Source: JAHRVQ01 sp047616645 (lineage in GTDB: Bacteria; Pseudomonadota; Gammaproteobacteria; Pseudomonadales; Azotimanducaceae). Taken from it: DNA of 23,392 bases. The stretch is from contig JBLHIH010000056.1 of the NCBI GenBank assembly GCA_047616645.1, positions 1 through 23,392 of the forward strand. The letters run 5' to 3'. How positions within the stretch are numbered: position 1 is the first letter of the stretch; every line of letters starts with the position of its first letter. The position numbers were made by a program, and so were the translations under genes. Below are positions 14,097-21,655 of the stretch, in pieces. Under the pieces are notes generated by a model. The model made no database searches. It saw only the letters and a program-made list of their open reading frames with translations, and was not told the DNA's origin.

Positions 14097-15281
14097 ATGC
14101 TCGTCGATTTAATCAGCCTTAAAAATATTACAATACTTAGCTTGCTATGTCTAACAATAAACATCAGTGCAAGAGCCTCTATGACAGTTGAAGAAGATCG
14201 GATATCCAAAGCTAGAAATGACATGCCAGATCTGTTTGAATCGTTTCGTTCGCAGGTCAATGACATTAAGTCAAGTTGTAAGAAAAAAGATACTTACGCA
14301 AGGCTGTCAGCTTGCGTTGAAAATGCTGGAATTAAAATATGGGAGAGTGCTAAAAATCAAATATCAAGTACTTTAGATGACAGACCTCTTTATTGGAATA
14401 GACTGATACTAACACAATTTTTACGCAACGCTGAATTCGATTTTGAACCTAGTAGCGAGCAACGTCTCGATCTTATTGAAAGGCTAGAAAATAGTTCGAG
14501 AGGTCGAACAAAACTTGTTTTTAAAAAGGGCCTTCATCATAAAATTCTTCTCACAGGATTTGATCCTTTTTTACTGGATCGACATATCGATCAGAGCAAC
14601 CCGTCTGGTGTAGCGGCCCTTATGCTTGACGATAAATCAATTACTTTCGGTGATATAAAAGCCGAAATTAAAACCGTATTATTTCCAGTTAGATTTGATG
14701 ACTTTGATGCGGGCGAGCTAGAAAGTTTGTTAAGGCCTTTTTATCAAGATGGCAGCATTGATATGATAGTGACAGTTTCTATGGGTCGTGAAAACTTCGA
14801 TCTTGAACACTACCCTGGTCGTAGACGAAGCAGTGAGGCGCCGGACAACCTCAATCAATATTCAGGCGGTAGTGCAAAGAATCCAATCGTTCCAATGCTT
14901 AAAGGTGGCTTATTGGAGGGCGCCGAATTTTACGAATTTAGTCTACCCTATGCCGCCATCATGAAGGCTGAAAAGGATTCGCCCTACAAAATCAATGATC
15001 GAAGAATTGTCTCGACTCTAGAAGGTAGCGAAACGATTAGTAGCCTGAGTCAGCTTAAGAATGCCATTGCTGTTAGAGGCGGAGGAGGCGGTTACCTTTC
15101 CAATGAAATCTCCTATCGCAGTGTTCGTTTAGCAAGCTTGTATCAATCCGACATTCGGACGGGCCATATTCATACGCCAAGAATAGTGAGTTTTAATAAG
15201 AAAGAAATAAAAGACATTGTCGAGCAGTTAGAGAAGATGATCCGCTATAGTTTAGATTCGCTAGAGTCTGAAAAGCGATGA
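14097..15281 (+). CDS. Secreted pyroglutamyl-peptidase I (C15)-like protein with Cys-to-Ser active site
   Basis: Predicted exported protein of 394 aa. A signal peptide covers residues 1-27. A charged helical region (about 28-140), absent from ordinary C15 peptidases, precedes a C15-like domain (about 147-385). Family landmarks are ILLTGFDPF (150-158), NPSG (168-171), VLFPVRFDDF, a glutamate in DLEHYPGRRRSSEAPDN (Glu238) and a histidine in TGHIHTPRI (His359). At the position of the catalytic cysteine, normally in GT-[FY]-[VL]-C-N, the protein reads GGYLSNEISY, placing Ser335 there. It could be a serine-dependent hydrolase or a binding protein; the usual enzyme removes N-terminal pyroglutamate. 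AAGGAGG directly before the ATG fixes the start. The last codons overlap the transporter gene in an ATGA junction, so the two are made together. Confidence 0.72.
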   Translation: MLVDLISLKNITILSLLCLTINISARASMTVEEDRISKARNDMPDLFESFRSQVNDIKSSCKKKDTYARLSACVENAGIKIWESAKNQISSTLDDRPLYWNRLILTQFLRNAEFDFEPSSEQRLDLIERLENSSRGRTKLVFKKGLHHKILLTGFDPFLLDRHIDQSNPSGVAALMLDDKSITFGDIKAEIKTVLFPVRFDDFDAGELESLLRPFYQDGSIDMIVTVSMGRENFDLEHYPGRRRSSEAPDNLNQYSGGSAKNPIVPMLKGGLLEGAEFYEFSLPYAAIMKAEKDSPYKINDRRIVSTLEGSETISSLSQLKNAIAVRGGGGGYLSNEISYRSVRLASLYQSDIRTGHIHTPRIVSFNKKEIKDIVEQLEKMIRYSLDSLESEKR

Positions 15282-16480
15282 AACGATTTGGACCAGGTAT
15301 TATTGTCACTGCTGCTTTTATTGGCCCGGGTACTGTCACCACGGCAAGTCTTGCGGGTGCTGATTTTGGTTTTGCGCTTACATGGGCGCTAATATTTTCC
15401 ATCATCACAACCATCGTATTACAAAGCATGGCAGCGCGGCTTGGCATTGTGACAAATTCTGGACTGGCGCAAGCCTTAAAAAGCAGCATAGACCATCCCA
15501 TCTTTCGTTGGGCTGCCCTGATACTCGTTATTGTCGCCATCGGTGTTGGAAGCGCAGCCTATCAAGCGGGTAATCTTCTTGGTGCAGCACTCGCGGGAAA
15601 TTTATTAACAGGCCTGTCCATACCTTTTCTTTCCGGTGTAATGGGACTCATTGCGGCTACTTTGTTGTACTCAGGGCGATATCAGCTCATTGAAACCTGT
15701 CTCGTGATATTGGTATCCATGATGAGTACTGTATTCATTGCCTGCGTTGTGATGAGCCCGCCAGATTGGCAATGGGTATTTTCTCAGCTCATACCCACAT
15801 CGCTTTCCGAAACGGCAAGCTTAACGGTCATTGCACTAATTGGTACTACCGTCGTGCCTTACAATATCTTTTTACACGCTAGAACAGTACAAGAAAAATG
15901 GCGGGGTGTGCCAACAGATCAAGCACTCAAAGAGGCATTATGGGATACAAGATTATCCATTGGCATGGGTGGTATTGTGACACTCGCGATTTTGAGTACT
16001 GCGGCGACTGCTTTTTTTCAGCATGATATTGAAATCAACATTACGTCTTTAAGTCAACAGCTTGAACCCATACTGGGATCTTGGTCGACGCTTTTCTTTG
16101 CCACTGGATTACTCGCCGCTGGTTTGACCAGTGCTATTACCGCGCCGCTTGCTGCTGCTTATGCAGTATGTGAAACCTTTGCTTGGGATAGTAATTTGAA
16201 GAGTACAAAGTTTAGGATTGTCTGGTTTACCGTTTTAATCCTAGGTATATTTTTTGCTGTAACGCAAAGTAAACCATTGAACGCGATTATCCTCGCGCAA
16301 GCTGCCAATGGGTTGATTCTACCGCTTATCGCGATTGCACTTTTATGGGTAATGAATAAATCTGATCTGATGGGAGAATACAAAAATACGATTGCCAACA
16401 ATATTGCAGGGCTTATTATTCTCTTGGTAACAATCATGTTAAGTGGCTACAAGCTATCAGCTGTCTTCGGAATAAGCTAA
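15278..16480 (+). CDS. Divergent NRAMP-family (SLC11-like) transporter
   Basis: Inner-membrane protein of 400 aa with about 11 predicted hydrophobic helices and the NRAMP layout: TM1 AAFIGPGTVTTAS, then a long helical run, then TM6 LIGTTVVPYNIFLHAR. Canonical members (MntH) use DPGN in TM1 and MPH in TM6 to bind Mn or Fe. Here they read G16-P-G-T19 and V193-P-Y195, so the Asp, Asn and Met that coordinate the metal are all replaced, as is the His of the proton path. The substrate may therefore not be a transition metal; GPGT-type NRAMP relatives occur in other bacteria, to my recollection without an assigned substrate. ATG overlaps the TGA of the C15-like gene (15278-15281), indicating translational coupling. 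Confidence 0.82.
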   Translation: MKRFGPGIIVTAAFIGPGTVTTASLAGADFGFALTWALIFSIITTIVLQSMAARLGIVTNSGLAQALKSSIDHPIFRWAALILVIVAIGVGSAAYQAGNLLGAALAGNLLTGLSIPFLSGVMGLIAATLLYSGRYQLIETCLVILVSMMSTVFIACVVMSPPDWQWVFSQLIPTSLSETASLTVIALIGTTVVPYNIFLHARTVQEKWRGVPTDQALKEALWDTRLSIGMGGIVTLAILSTAATAFFQHDIEINITSLSQQLEPILGSWSTLFFATGLLAAGLTSAITAPLAAAYAVCETFAWDSNLKSTKFRIVWFTVLILGIFFAVTQSKPLNAIILAQAANGLILPLIAIALLWVMNKSDLMGEYKNTIANNIAGLIILLVTIMLSGYKLSAVFGIS

Positions 16481-16531
16481 AAGGAAAGAATCAGAACTTT
16501 CCCTTTTATAGCTCTGTTTTATAGAGCTGTT
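16479..16531. terminator. Double hairpin between convergent transcription units
   Basis: AAAAGGAAAG (16479-16488) pairs with CTTTCCCTTTT (16497-16507) with one bulge and ends in a T-run, a good intrinsic terminator for the NRAMP-like gene. Immediately after it AGCTCT and AGAGCT form a second small stem, with GTTTTATAGA repeated twice (16515-16537). On the minus strand the A/T tracts would serve the M19 gene. Confidence 0.6.
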
Positions 16532-17788
16532 TTATAGACTGACCTCGCGAAAAACCCTGAGGAAGTTGCCGCCCCAAATTTTTTCTATTTGCTCCGCAGT
16601 GTAACCACGGTTTAGTAAACCAATGGTGACATTAAGTGCTTCACTTGCATCGTTGTAACCCGTGATTCCGCTACCGTGATTGAAATCTGTGCCTATGCCA
16701 ACATGGTCAATACCGACTCGCTCAACGATATAGTCGATGTGATTGATAAGATCATCAACGCTACCCGGCCCTAAAAGATCACTAACAGCAGTGAGAAAAG
16801 CTTTCTGAATATCTGGATCTTTAATTTCCCAGTACAATTCGAAGGGGTAATAAAAATCTTCTTCTATGTTGGCGATTCGCCTTGCTGCTCGAATTCCTTT
16901 ATCTAATATCTTGTCGGAAGAATCAAATAGATAACCTCTGAAAGGGGCTACATGTACAACGCCACCAGACTCTGCGATGCTATCGATTTCTTCGTCCGAT
17001 AAATTTCGGCTCACCGCGGACAAGCTTTGGACATTTGAGTGACTGGCAATGACTGGCTTGTTTGATAGTGAAATTACTTGCAGTGTGGCGGCTCTCGATA
17101 ACTGAGAGACATCAACGATTGCACCTAAGTCGTTAAACCTTGTAATGGCCTGCCTACCTAAATCAGATAAGCCGCCGTGTTCTTCGACAACTTCGTGCTT
17201 ACCCGTTGCGGCACTAAATATAGGCCGTGAAGAATCTGCAAAATCGTTATGGCCCATGTGGGTTAAAGCAAAAACGCGTACGCCTGCATTATAAAAGTAA
17301 TCAATGGAAGATAATTCAGTGCCGAAAATTCTCGCGTTCTGGAGACCTAAAATAAGCGCCTTTTTGTTTTCTTTGTGAGCCTGATCTAGCTCATCCGCTG
17401 ACCTTACCAGCACCACGTCATCATCTGGATCAGATGTTATGCTTTGTATCGCAGCCAACTCATCTTCTGCAATCTTGCGCGCTTGTGCATACCCAGCAGA
17501 ATCTCTCGGTCCAGGTCCCACTGCAATTGCCATAACAACTGCATCGACGCCACCTGCGCGCATTTTTTTTGGTTCAACCTTTGAGAGTCCATCATCCCCT
17601 GCGTATCTATCTTCTTTGCCGGGGATTTCGATATCTGAATGGGCATCTAGTACCAATGCTTTATCATGTACAGATTTTGCGTAATCTACACTTTTTGAGT
17701 CTGCATCGACTGATGAATTTGTGCACCCGGTCATGCTCCCTATCATTAAGAAAGCAGAGGTAAGCACTAATAGTGATTTGTCGATCAT
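16532..17788 (-). CDS. Membrane dipeptidase (peptidase M19) homologue, lipoprotein
   Basis: Predicted lipoprotein of 418 aa (signal peptide, lipidated Cys22 in MTGC) with the M19 renal-dipeptidase-like TIM barrel. Retained zinc-site residues are His50 and Asp52 (LDAHSD), His250 (IASHSN) and the Asp of GIGTDFNHGSG. THMGHNDFADSS matches the family's THxxxNxxADS segment. Two ligands of characterised enzymes differ: the bridging Glu is Gln150 (LILGLQNA) and the first His of the second zinc site is Gln229 (DVSQLSR). I recall other bacterial M19 proteins with the same GLQNA/DVSQLS pair, so this looks like a subfamily rather than decay, perhaps with one metal. GGAG is 8 bases before the ATG. It follows a nitronate-monooxygenase-like gene by 16 bp, probably in one operon. 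Confidence 0.88.
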   Translation of the reverse strand: MIDKSLLVLTSAFLMIGSMTGCTNSSVDADSKSVDYAKSVHDKALVLDAHSDIEIPGKEDRYAGDDGLSKVEPKKMRAGGVDAVVMAIAVGPGPRDSAGYAQARKIAEDELAAIQSITSDPDDDVVLVRSADELDQAHKENKKALILGLQNARIFGTELSSIDYFYNAGVRVFALTHMGHNDFADSSRPIFSAATGKHEVVEEHGGLSDLGRQAITRFNDLGAIVDVSQLSRAATLQVISLSNKPVIASHSNVQSLSAVSRNLSDEEIDSIAESGGVVHVAPFRGYLFDSSDKILDKGIRAARRIANIEEDFYYPFELYWEIKDPDIQKAFLTAVSDLLGPGSVDDLINHIDYIVERVGIDHVGIGTDFNHGSGITGYNDASEALNVTIGLLNRGYTAEQIEKIWGGNFLRVFREVSL

Positions 17789-17804
17789 GGGTATTGCTCC
17801 TATT

Positions 17805-18743
17805 TTAATCTTGATATTGGCCTGCTAATTTGGCGATTGTTCTAAAAAAACCTTCTTTGGTTTCGCTCAATATTTCTCTAACGGGTTTGACACTATCAAT
17901 TCTGCCGCAGACCTGTCCGGATAAGGCAATAGCCGCTTCCATATCTCCACCAAAATACAGGTCTGTTGCTTTGCCAAATTCCCCCATGATGTTTTCATCA
18001 ATTCTCTTTTCTAATTCTGTGGTTTTATTTGTACGTAATGCACGTAGGGCAGGGGAATGAAACTTGTTAAGGAAAACGGTGCTTGTTTCCTCTGCATCAA
18101 TAATTGATTGCTTCCAATTTTGGTGAACTGGAGATTCTAAGGCTGAGACCATGCGAGTGCCCATTTGCACGCCTTCAGCACCAAGGGCGAAAGCCGCGGC
18201 CATTGTTGGCCCATCAATCATTCCACCTGCAGCAATGATAGGAACATCGACCTTCGAGCGAATTAGGGGTAGCAGAACCATCAGGGCGACATCATTCGGG
18301 TTTTTAAATCCACCACCTTCTCCTCCTTCGACGATTAGCCCGTCAACGCCTGCGTCTACAGCTTTGAGAGCGGATTTAAGTGTTGGGACGACATGAAATA
18401 CCGTAAGCCCGGCTTCTTTTAGGATAGCCGTATATTTTGTCGGGCTGCCTGCTGAAGTGGTCACAAAGGTGATGCCTTGGTCGATAACAAATTCTGCTAT
18501 TTTTGGGTCTTTAACAAAAGCTTGGGCAATATTTACGCCAAATGGTTTATCTGTTAGATCTTTCATTGCTCTAATTTCATCTTTGATGACATCAAGCTCG
18601 CCTGATGATGTTTCAATGATGCCCATGCCGCCGGCATTAGAAACTGCAGATGCGAGCTTTGAACGCGCAATCCAGCCCATTGGCGCTTGTACTATGGGTA
18701 GCTCGACACCGAGCATTTGTGTAACACGATTATTAAATTTCAT
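17805..18743 (-). CDS. Nitronate monooxygenase family flavoprotein
   Basis: FMN-dependent TIM barrel of the NMO/2-nitropropane dioxygenase group, 312 aa. Signatures: PIVQAPMGWIA at the N-terminus, SNAGGMGIIE (36-44), PFGVNI, VVPTLKSALKAVDAGVDGLIVEGGEGGG (119-145), PIIAAGGMIDGPTMAAAFALGAEGVQMGTRMV (168-199). The last two are FMN phosphate-binding loops. In nitronate monooxygenases the glycine-rich loop ends in His (GG-H); here it is GGGF, Phe146, so oxidation of nitronates should not be assumed. Relatives act as enoyl reductases or oxidases of unknown substrates. AAAGGAC precedes the ATG by 4 bases. First gene of a two-gene minus-strand unit with the M19 homologue; I see no functional link that explains the pairing. 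Confidence 0.85.
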   Translation of the reverse strand: MKFNNRVTQMLGVELPIVQAPMGWIARSKLASAVSNAGGMGIIETSSGELDVIKDEIRAMKDLTDKPFGVNIAQAFVKDPKIAEFVIDQGITFVTTSAGSPTKYTAILKEAGLTVFHVVPTLKSALKAVDAGVDGLIVEGGEGGGFKNPNDVALMVLLPLIRSKVDVPIIAAGGMIDGPTMAAAFALGAEGVQMGTRMVSALESPVHQNWKQSIIDAEETSTVFLNKFHSPALRALRTNKTTELEKRIDENIMGEFGKATDLYFGGDMEAAIALSGQVCGRIDSVKPVREILSETKEGFFRTIAKLAGQYQD

Positions 18744-18824
18744 TGAAGTCCTTTAGATGGCGATAGACGGTATCATAGTCGTCTCCGAGTCAGTGATTAA
18801 TATTTGACAAAATAAGGCTGGCAA

Positions 18825-19850
18825 ATGACATGTCAGATAAAGATAGCAAAAACATTAGAGAAAATTATCAAGAAAGTGGTGATAAAGTACAGTGTAATGA
18901 TAATTCGTGTATCTAAATTGAAACAACTTTATATATATCTAAAATCAGAAGATTCCGCTAATCACTTTGAGAGCGATGATTTCAAAGAATTTATTGAAGT
19001 TTTCCCTGATGTTGAGCTGATTTTCCTTCAAGCTGAAAAGGACTTGATTGCTGCCTTGCCCAAAATAGAGTGGCTGGACACATGGTATTTTCAAGAAGAT
19101 TGGTTTTCATTGGCACCTAAGCTGCAGGCAATATTCACACCGGCTGCGGGCAAGGATTGGGTTCACGCTGATCCCTCAGCACAAGTACCGATACATCACG
19201 GCACCTTTCATGGGCCCATGATTGCTGAGGTGATGGTCGGCATGATGTTGTATTTTAATCGACAGATGCCAAAAATGCAGTCACTGCAAAAGCGAAATAT
19301 TTGGGATCGTAATCTGCAGGGAAACACAGCGATGTTATGCAATCAAAAAGCATTGATCGTGGGCTACGGTATGATCGGTAAGTCCTGTGGGCGAATGCTC
19401 ACATCGATGGGAATGCAAGTATTTGGATACCAGAGAAAATACTTAGAGGGGTATGATGTCGATACTAATGTGCGCTATGTCAGCGATGATAGGCTAAATG
19501 AGACGCTTGCCTTGGCTGATCATGTGATTATGTTATTGCCCGGCGGACATGAGACAAGACATTTCATATCTAAAGACAGACTCTCATCCATGAAAAATAC
19601 CGCTTATCTGTACAATTTTGGGCGGGGAACAACGATTTCTGAAGAGGACCTTTGCTGGGCTCTGGATGGAAATCTAGTGGCCGGGGCGGGACTTGATGTG
19701 ACGGAAGTGGAGCCACTACCGCTTAGCTCAGAACTGTGGGCGAGGGATGATGTTCTCCTTACGCCACATTCTTCCTGCGTTTTTAAAGAGTATCAGGCCT
19801 TGCATGTTCATGAGCTTGTTTTCTTAGTGAAGAAAATTGTGCACATGTAG
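18825..19850 (+). CDS. D-isomer-specific 2-hydroxyacid dehydrogenase family protein
   Basis: NAD(P)-dependent interconversion of a 2-keto acid and a D-2-hydroxyacid, 341 aa. The nucleotide-binding domain holds ALIVGYGMIGKSCGRMLTSMG (176-196; G180-x-G182-x-x-G185). The catalytic triad is present: Arg267 in NFGRGT, Glu296 in DVTEVEPLP and His315 in LTPHSSC. The substrate-binding part is unusual for the family in FTPAAGKDWVHADPS, so the substrate is unknown. Start: ATG 18825 has AAGG 7 bases upstream, but the first 24 residues are Lys/Ile-rich and unlike the family, so the ATG at 18897 (317 aa, MIIRVSKLKQLYIY) is a strong alternative. It precedes panB by 246 bp with its own gap promoter, so it is probably not part of the pan operon. 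Confidence 0.88.
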   Translation: MTCQIKIAKTLEKIIKKVVIKYSVMIIRVSKLKQLYIYLKSEDSANHFESDDFKEFIEVFPDVELIFLQAEKDLIAALPKIEWLDTWYFQEDWFSLAPKLQAIFTPAAGKDWVHADPSAQVPIHHGTFHGPMIAEVMVGMMLYFNRQMPKMQSLQKRNIWDRNLQGNTAMLCNQKALIVGYGMIGKSCGRMLTSMGMQVFGYQRKYLEGYDVDTNVRYVSDDRLNETLALADHVIMLLPGGHETRHFISKDRLSSMKNTAYLYNFGRGTTISEEDLCWALDGNLVAGAGLDVTEVEPLPLSSELWARDDVLLTPHSSCVFKEYQALHVHELVFLVKKIVHM

Positions 19851-19857
19851 CGAGGTA

Positions 19858-19887
19858 TTGGACAATAGCCTTAATTTTTTATAATCT
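19858..19887 (+). promoter_or_regulatory. Candidate promoter upstream of panB
   Basis: TTGGAC (19858-19863), an 18-base spacer and TAATCT (19882-19887) give a reasonable sigma-70 site just after the preceding stop codon. It would leave a leader of about 200 bases before panB. Nothing gene-like or clearly structured was seen in the rest of the 246-bp gap 19851-20096. Confidence 0.4.
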
Positions 19888-20096
19888 ACGCCACTCGCTT
19901 TGATCCAAATGGACAGAGACGACCACACAAGCACTTATATTGATGTGGGACTTGATCCGGTTTGAGGACAGGTACCGACAACCTACTTTCCAGTATGCAT
20001 ATCCTATTTGCTGATTTGCACTGCACTGGTATTCAAAGGGGCTAGTTGAAACCTTTTACTTTCTCGGGCTGTGATGAGTTCTGCTGGAGATAGATA

Positions 20097-20885
20097 ATGA
20101 ACATACATGCTTTTGCGCAACGCAAAACGGAAAGTCAAAAAATTTCAATGGTCACGTGCTACGACTATTGGACCGCAGAAATTCTTAATAAAACTGATGT
20201 CGACTGTATTTTAGTAGGCGATTCCCTTGCCGTCGTCATGCACGGTTTTGAGTCTACCGTTCACGCCACAATAGAGATGATGGCGCTGCATGTCAGCGCT
20301 GTAGCTCGCGGTGCTAGGGATAAATTTATCATCGCCGACATGCCTTTTTTGAGTTGTAGTAAGGGCTTGCCCATTGCTATGGATAACGTCCACAGGCTAA
20401 TGAAAGCTGGCGCGAATGCCGTAAAGATTGAAGGTGATACTCATCAGTTAGATTTGATAAAACATATCGTCGAAGCGGGTATCCCTGTTATGGGGCACCT
20501 CGGTTTGACCCCTCAATCAATTCATAATCTTGGCGGCCATAAAGTTCAAGCTAAGGATGAAGAAAAAGCATCAAAATTGTTAAAGGGTGCTTTAGCCCTT
20601 GAAAAAGCAGGATGCTTTTCTGTTGTTCTGGAATGTATTCCAACAAAATTGGGAAGTTGCGTTTCCCAGCGTTTATCCGTGCCGACCATAGGCATAGGCG
20701 CCGGACCCTACACTGATGGCCAGGTACTTGTATTGCAGGATTTACTTGGCGCAAACCCAAATTTTACGCCGAAGTTTTTAAGGCGTTATGCTGATAGTCA
20801 TTCCCTCGTTCACCAAGCAGTGAATAATTTTCATTCTGACGTGGTTGAGCAATCATACCCAAGCCTTCAGGAATCCTATAAGTGA
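20097..20885 (+). CDS. panB: 3-methyl-2-oxobutanoate hydroxymethyltransferase
   Basis: First committed step of pantothenate synthesis: transfers a hydroxymethyl group from methylene-tetrahydrofolate to 2-ketoisovalerate, giving ketopantoate. Cytoplasmic, 262 aa, full length for the family. Conserved residues are in place: Asp42 (VGDSLA) and Asp81 (ADMPF) for the metal, Lys110 and Glu112 (AVKIEG), and Glu179 (VLECIP). GLTPQSIHNLGGHKVQ and PTIGIGAGPYTDGQVLVLQD are hallmark segments. The loop after DSLA (VVMHGFESTVHAT) departs from the common VLQGHDSTLPVT form. GGAGA is 6 bases before the ATG. The stop overlaps the GTG start of panC (GTGA). Confidence 0.97.
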   Translation: MNIHAFAQRKTESQKISMVTCYDYWTAEILNKTDVDCILVGDSLAVVMHGFESTVHATIEMMALHVSAVARGARDKFIIADMPFLSCSKGLPIAMDNVHRLMKAGANAVKIEGDTHQLDLIKHIVEAGIPVMGHLGLTPQSIHNLGGHKVQAKDEEKASKLLKGALALEKAGCFSVVLECIPTKLGSCVSQRLSVPTIGIGAGPYTDGQVLVLQDLLGANPNFTPKFLRRYADSHSLVHQAVNNFHSDVVEQSYPSLQESYK

Positions 20886-21655
20886 AGGTGCTTGATTCGA
20901 TGGTGAGTTATCAAGCGCTCAGGGCCTCCCTAACGCCACCAATGACCTTAGGCTTTGTGCCAACAATGGGAGCGCTACACCTAGGGCATGCAGCTTTGCT
21001 AAGCCAAAGTGTTGCGGAATGTGATGTGACGGTACTCAGTATTTACCTAAACCCTACTCAATTTGATAATGAGGGAGACCTACAAAAATACCCAGAGACA
21101 TTGAATGCTGATCTTGAAATGGCAAAGAATCTGGGCGTTGATATTGTTTTATTGCCAGATTACATGCAAATTTATCCAGACGATTTTAAGTACCTAATAG
21201 CAGAAACTGAATTAAGCAACCAACTTTGTGGAGCTCATCGTCGTGGTCATTTTACGGGTGTACTGACCATCGTTATGAAATTACTCAATATTGTAAAACC
21301 ACAGCGGGCCTACTTTGGTCAGAAGGATTTTCAACAATATCTGCTGATCCGTGACATGGTAAAAGCGTTTTTTCTAGATGTTGAAATAATTTCCTGCCCA
21401 ACTGTGAGGGAAAATGATGGATTGGCATTGAGCTCGAGAAACGTAAATTTAAGTGAGGACTCTCGGCATTTGGCGCCAGAGCTTCACGATGCCTTAATTT
21501 CAAATGGTACAGATGAAGAAATTTCGATACGACTAACAAAGATTGGTTTTCAGGTCGATTATATCGAAACTCGAGGGGAGCGCAGATTTGGCGCAGCGCT
21601 AATTGATGGTGTGAGATTAATTGATAATGTTTCTATAGACGAGGTGGCACAATGA
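20882..21655 (+). CDS. panC: Pantothenate synthetase (pantoate-beta-alanine ligase)
   Basis: ATP-dependent ligation of pantoate and beta-alanine, cytoplasmic, 257 aa. The HIGH-type nucleotidyltransferase motif is in PTMGALHLGHAAL. Other landmarks: YLNPTQFDNEGDLQKYP, CGAHRRGHFTGVLTIVMKLLNIV, YFGQKDFQQ, and SSRN (KMSKS-like). The C-terminal domain is shorter than in E. coli PanC (about 283 aa): the dimerisation helices between SRHLAPELHDAL and VDYIET are abbreviated, yet the usual RLIDN ending is present, so it looks compact, not truncated. It starts with GTG inside the panB stop and ends in an ATGA overlap with coaX, so all three are translationally coupled. Confidence 0.96.
   Translation: MKVLDSMVSYQALRASLTPPMTLGFVPTMGALHLGHAALLSQSVAECDVTVLSIYLNPTQFDNEGDLQKYPETLNADLEMAKNLGVDIVLLPDYMQIYPDDFKYLIAETELSNQLCGAHRRGHFTGVLTIVMKLLNIVKPQRAYFGQKDFQQYLLIRDMVKAFFLDVEIISCPTVRENDGLALSSRNVNLSEDSRHLAPELHDALISNGTDEEISIRLTKIGFQVDYIETRGERRFGAALIDGVRLIDNVSIDEVAQ

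Noticed and set aside
18151..18396. Plus-strand frames within the nitronate-monooxygenase-like gene
   Set aside because: They are Ser/Pro/Ala-rich antisense products of a conserved FMN barrel gene, without start signals.
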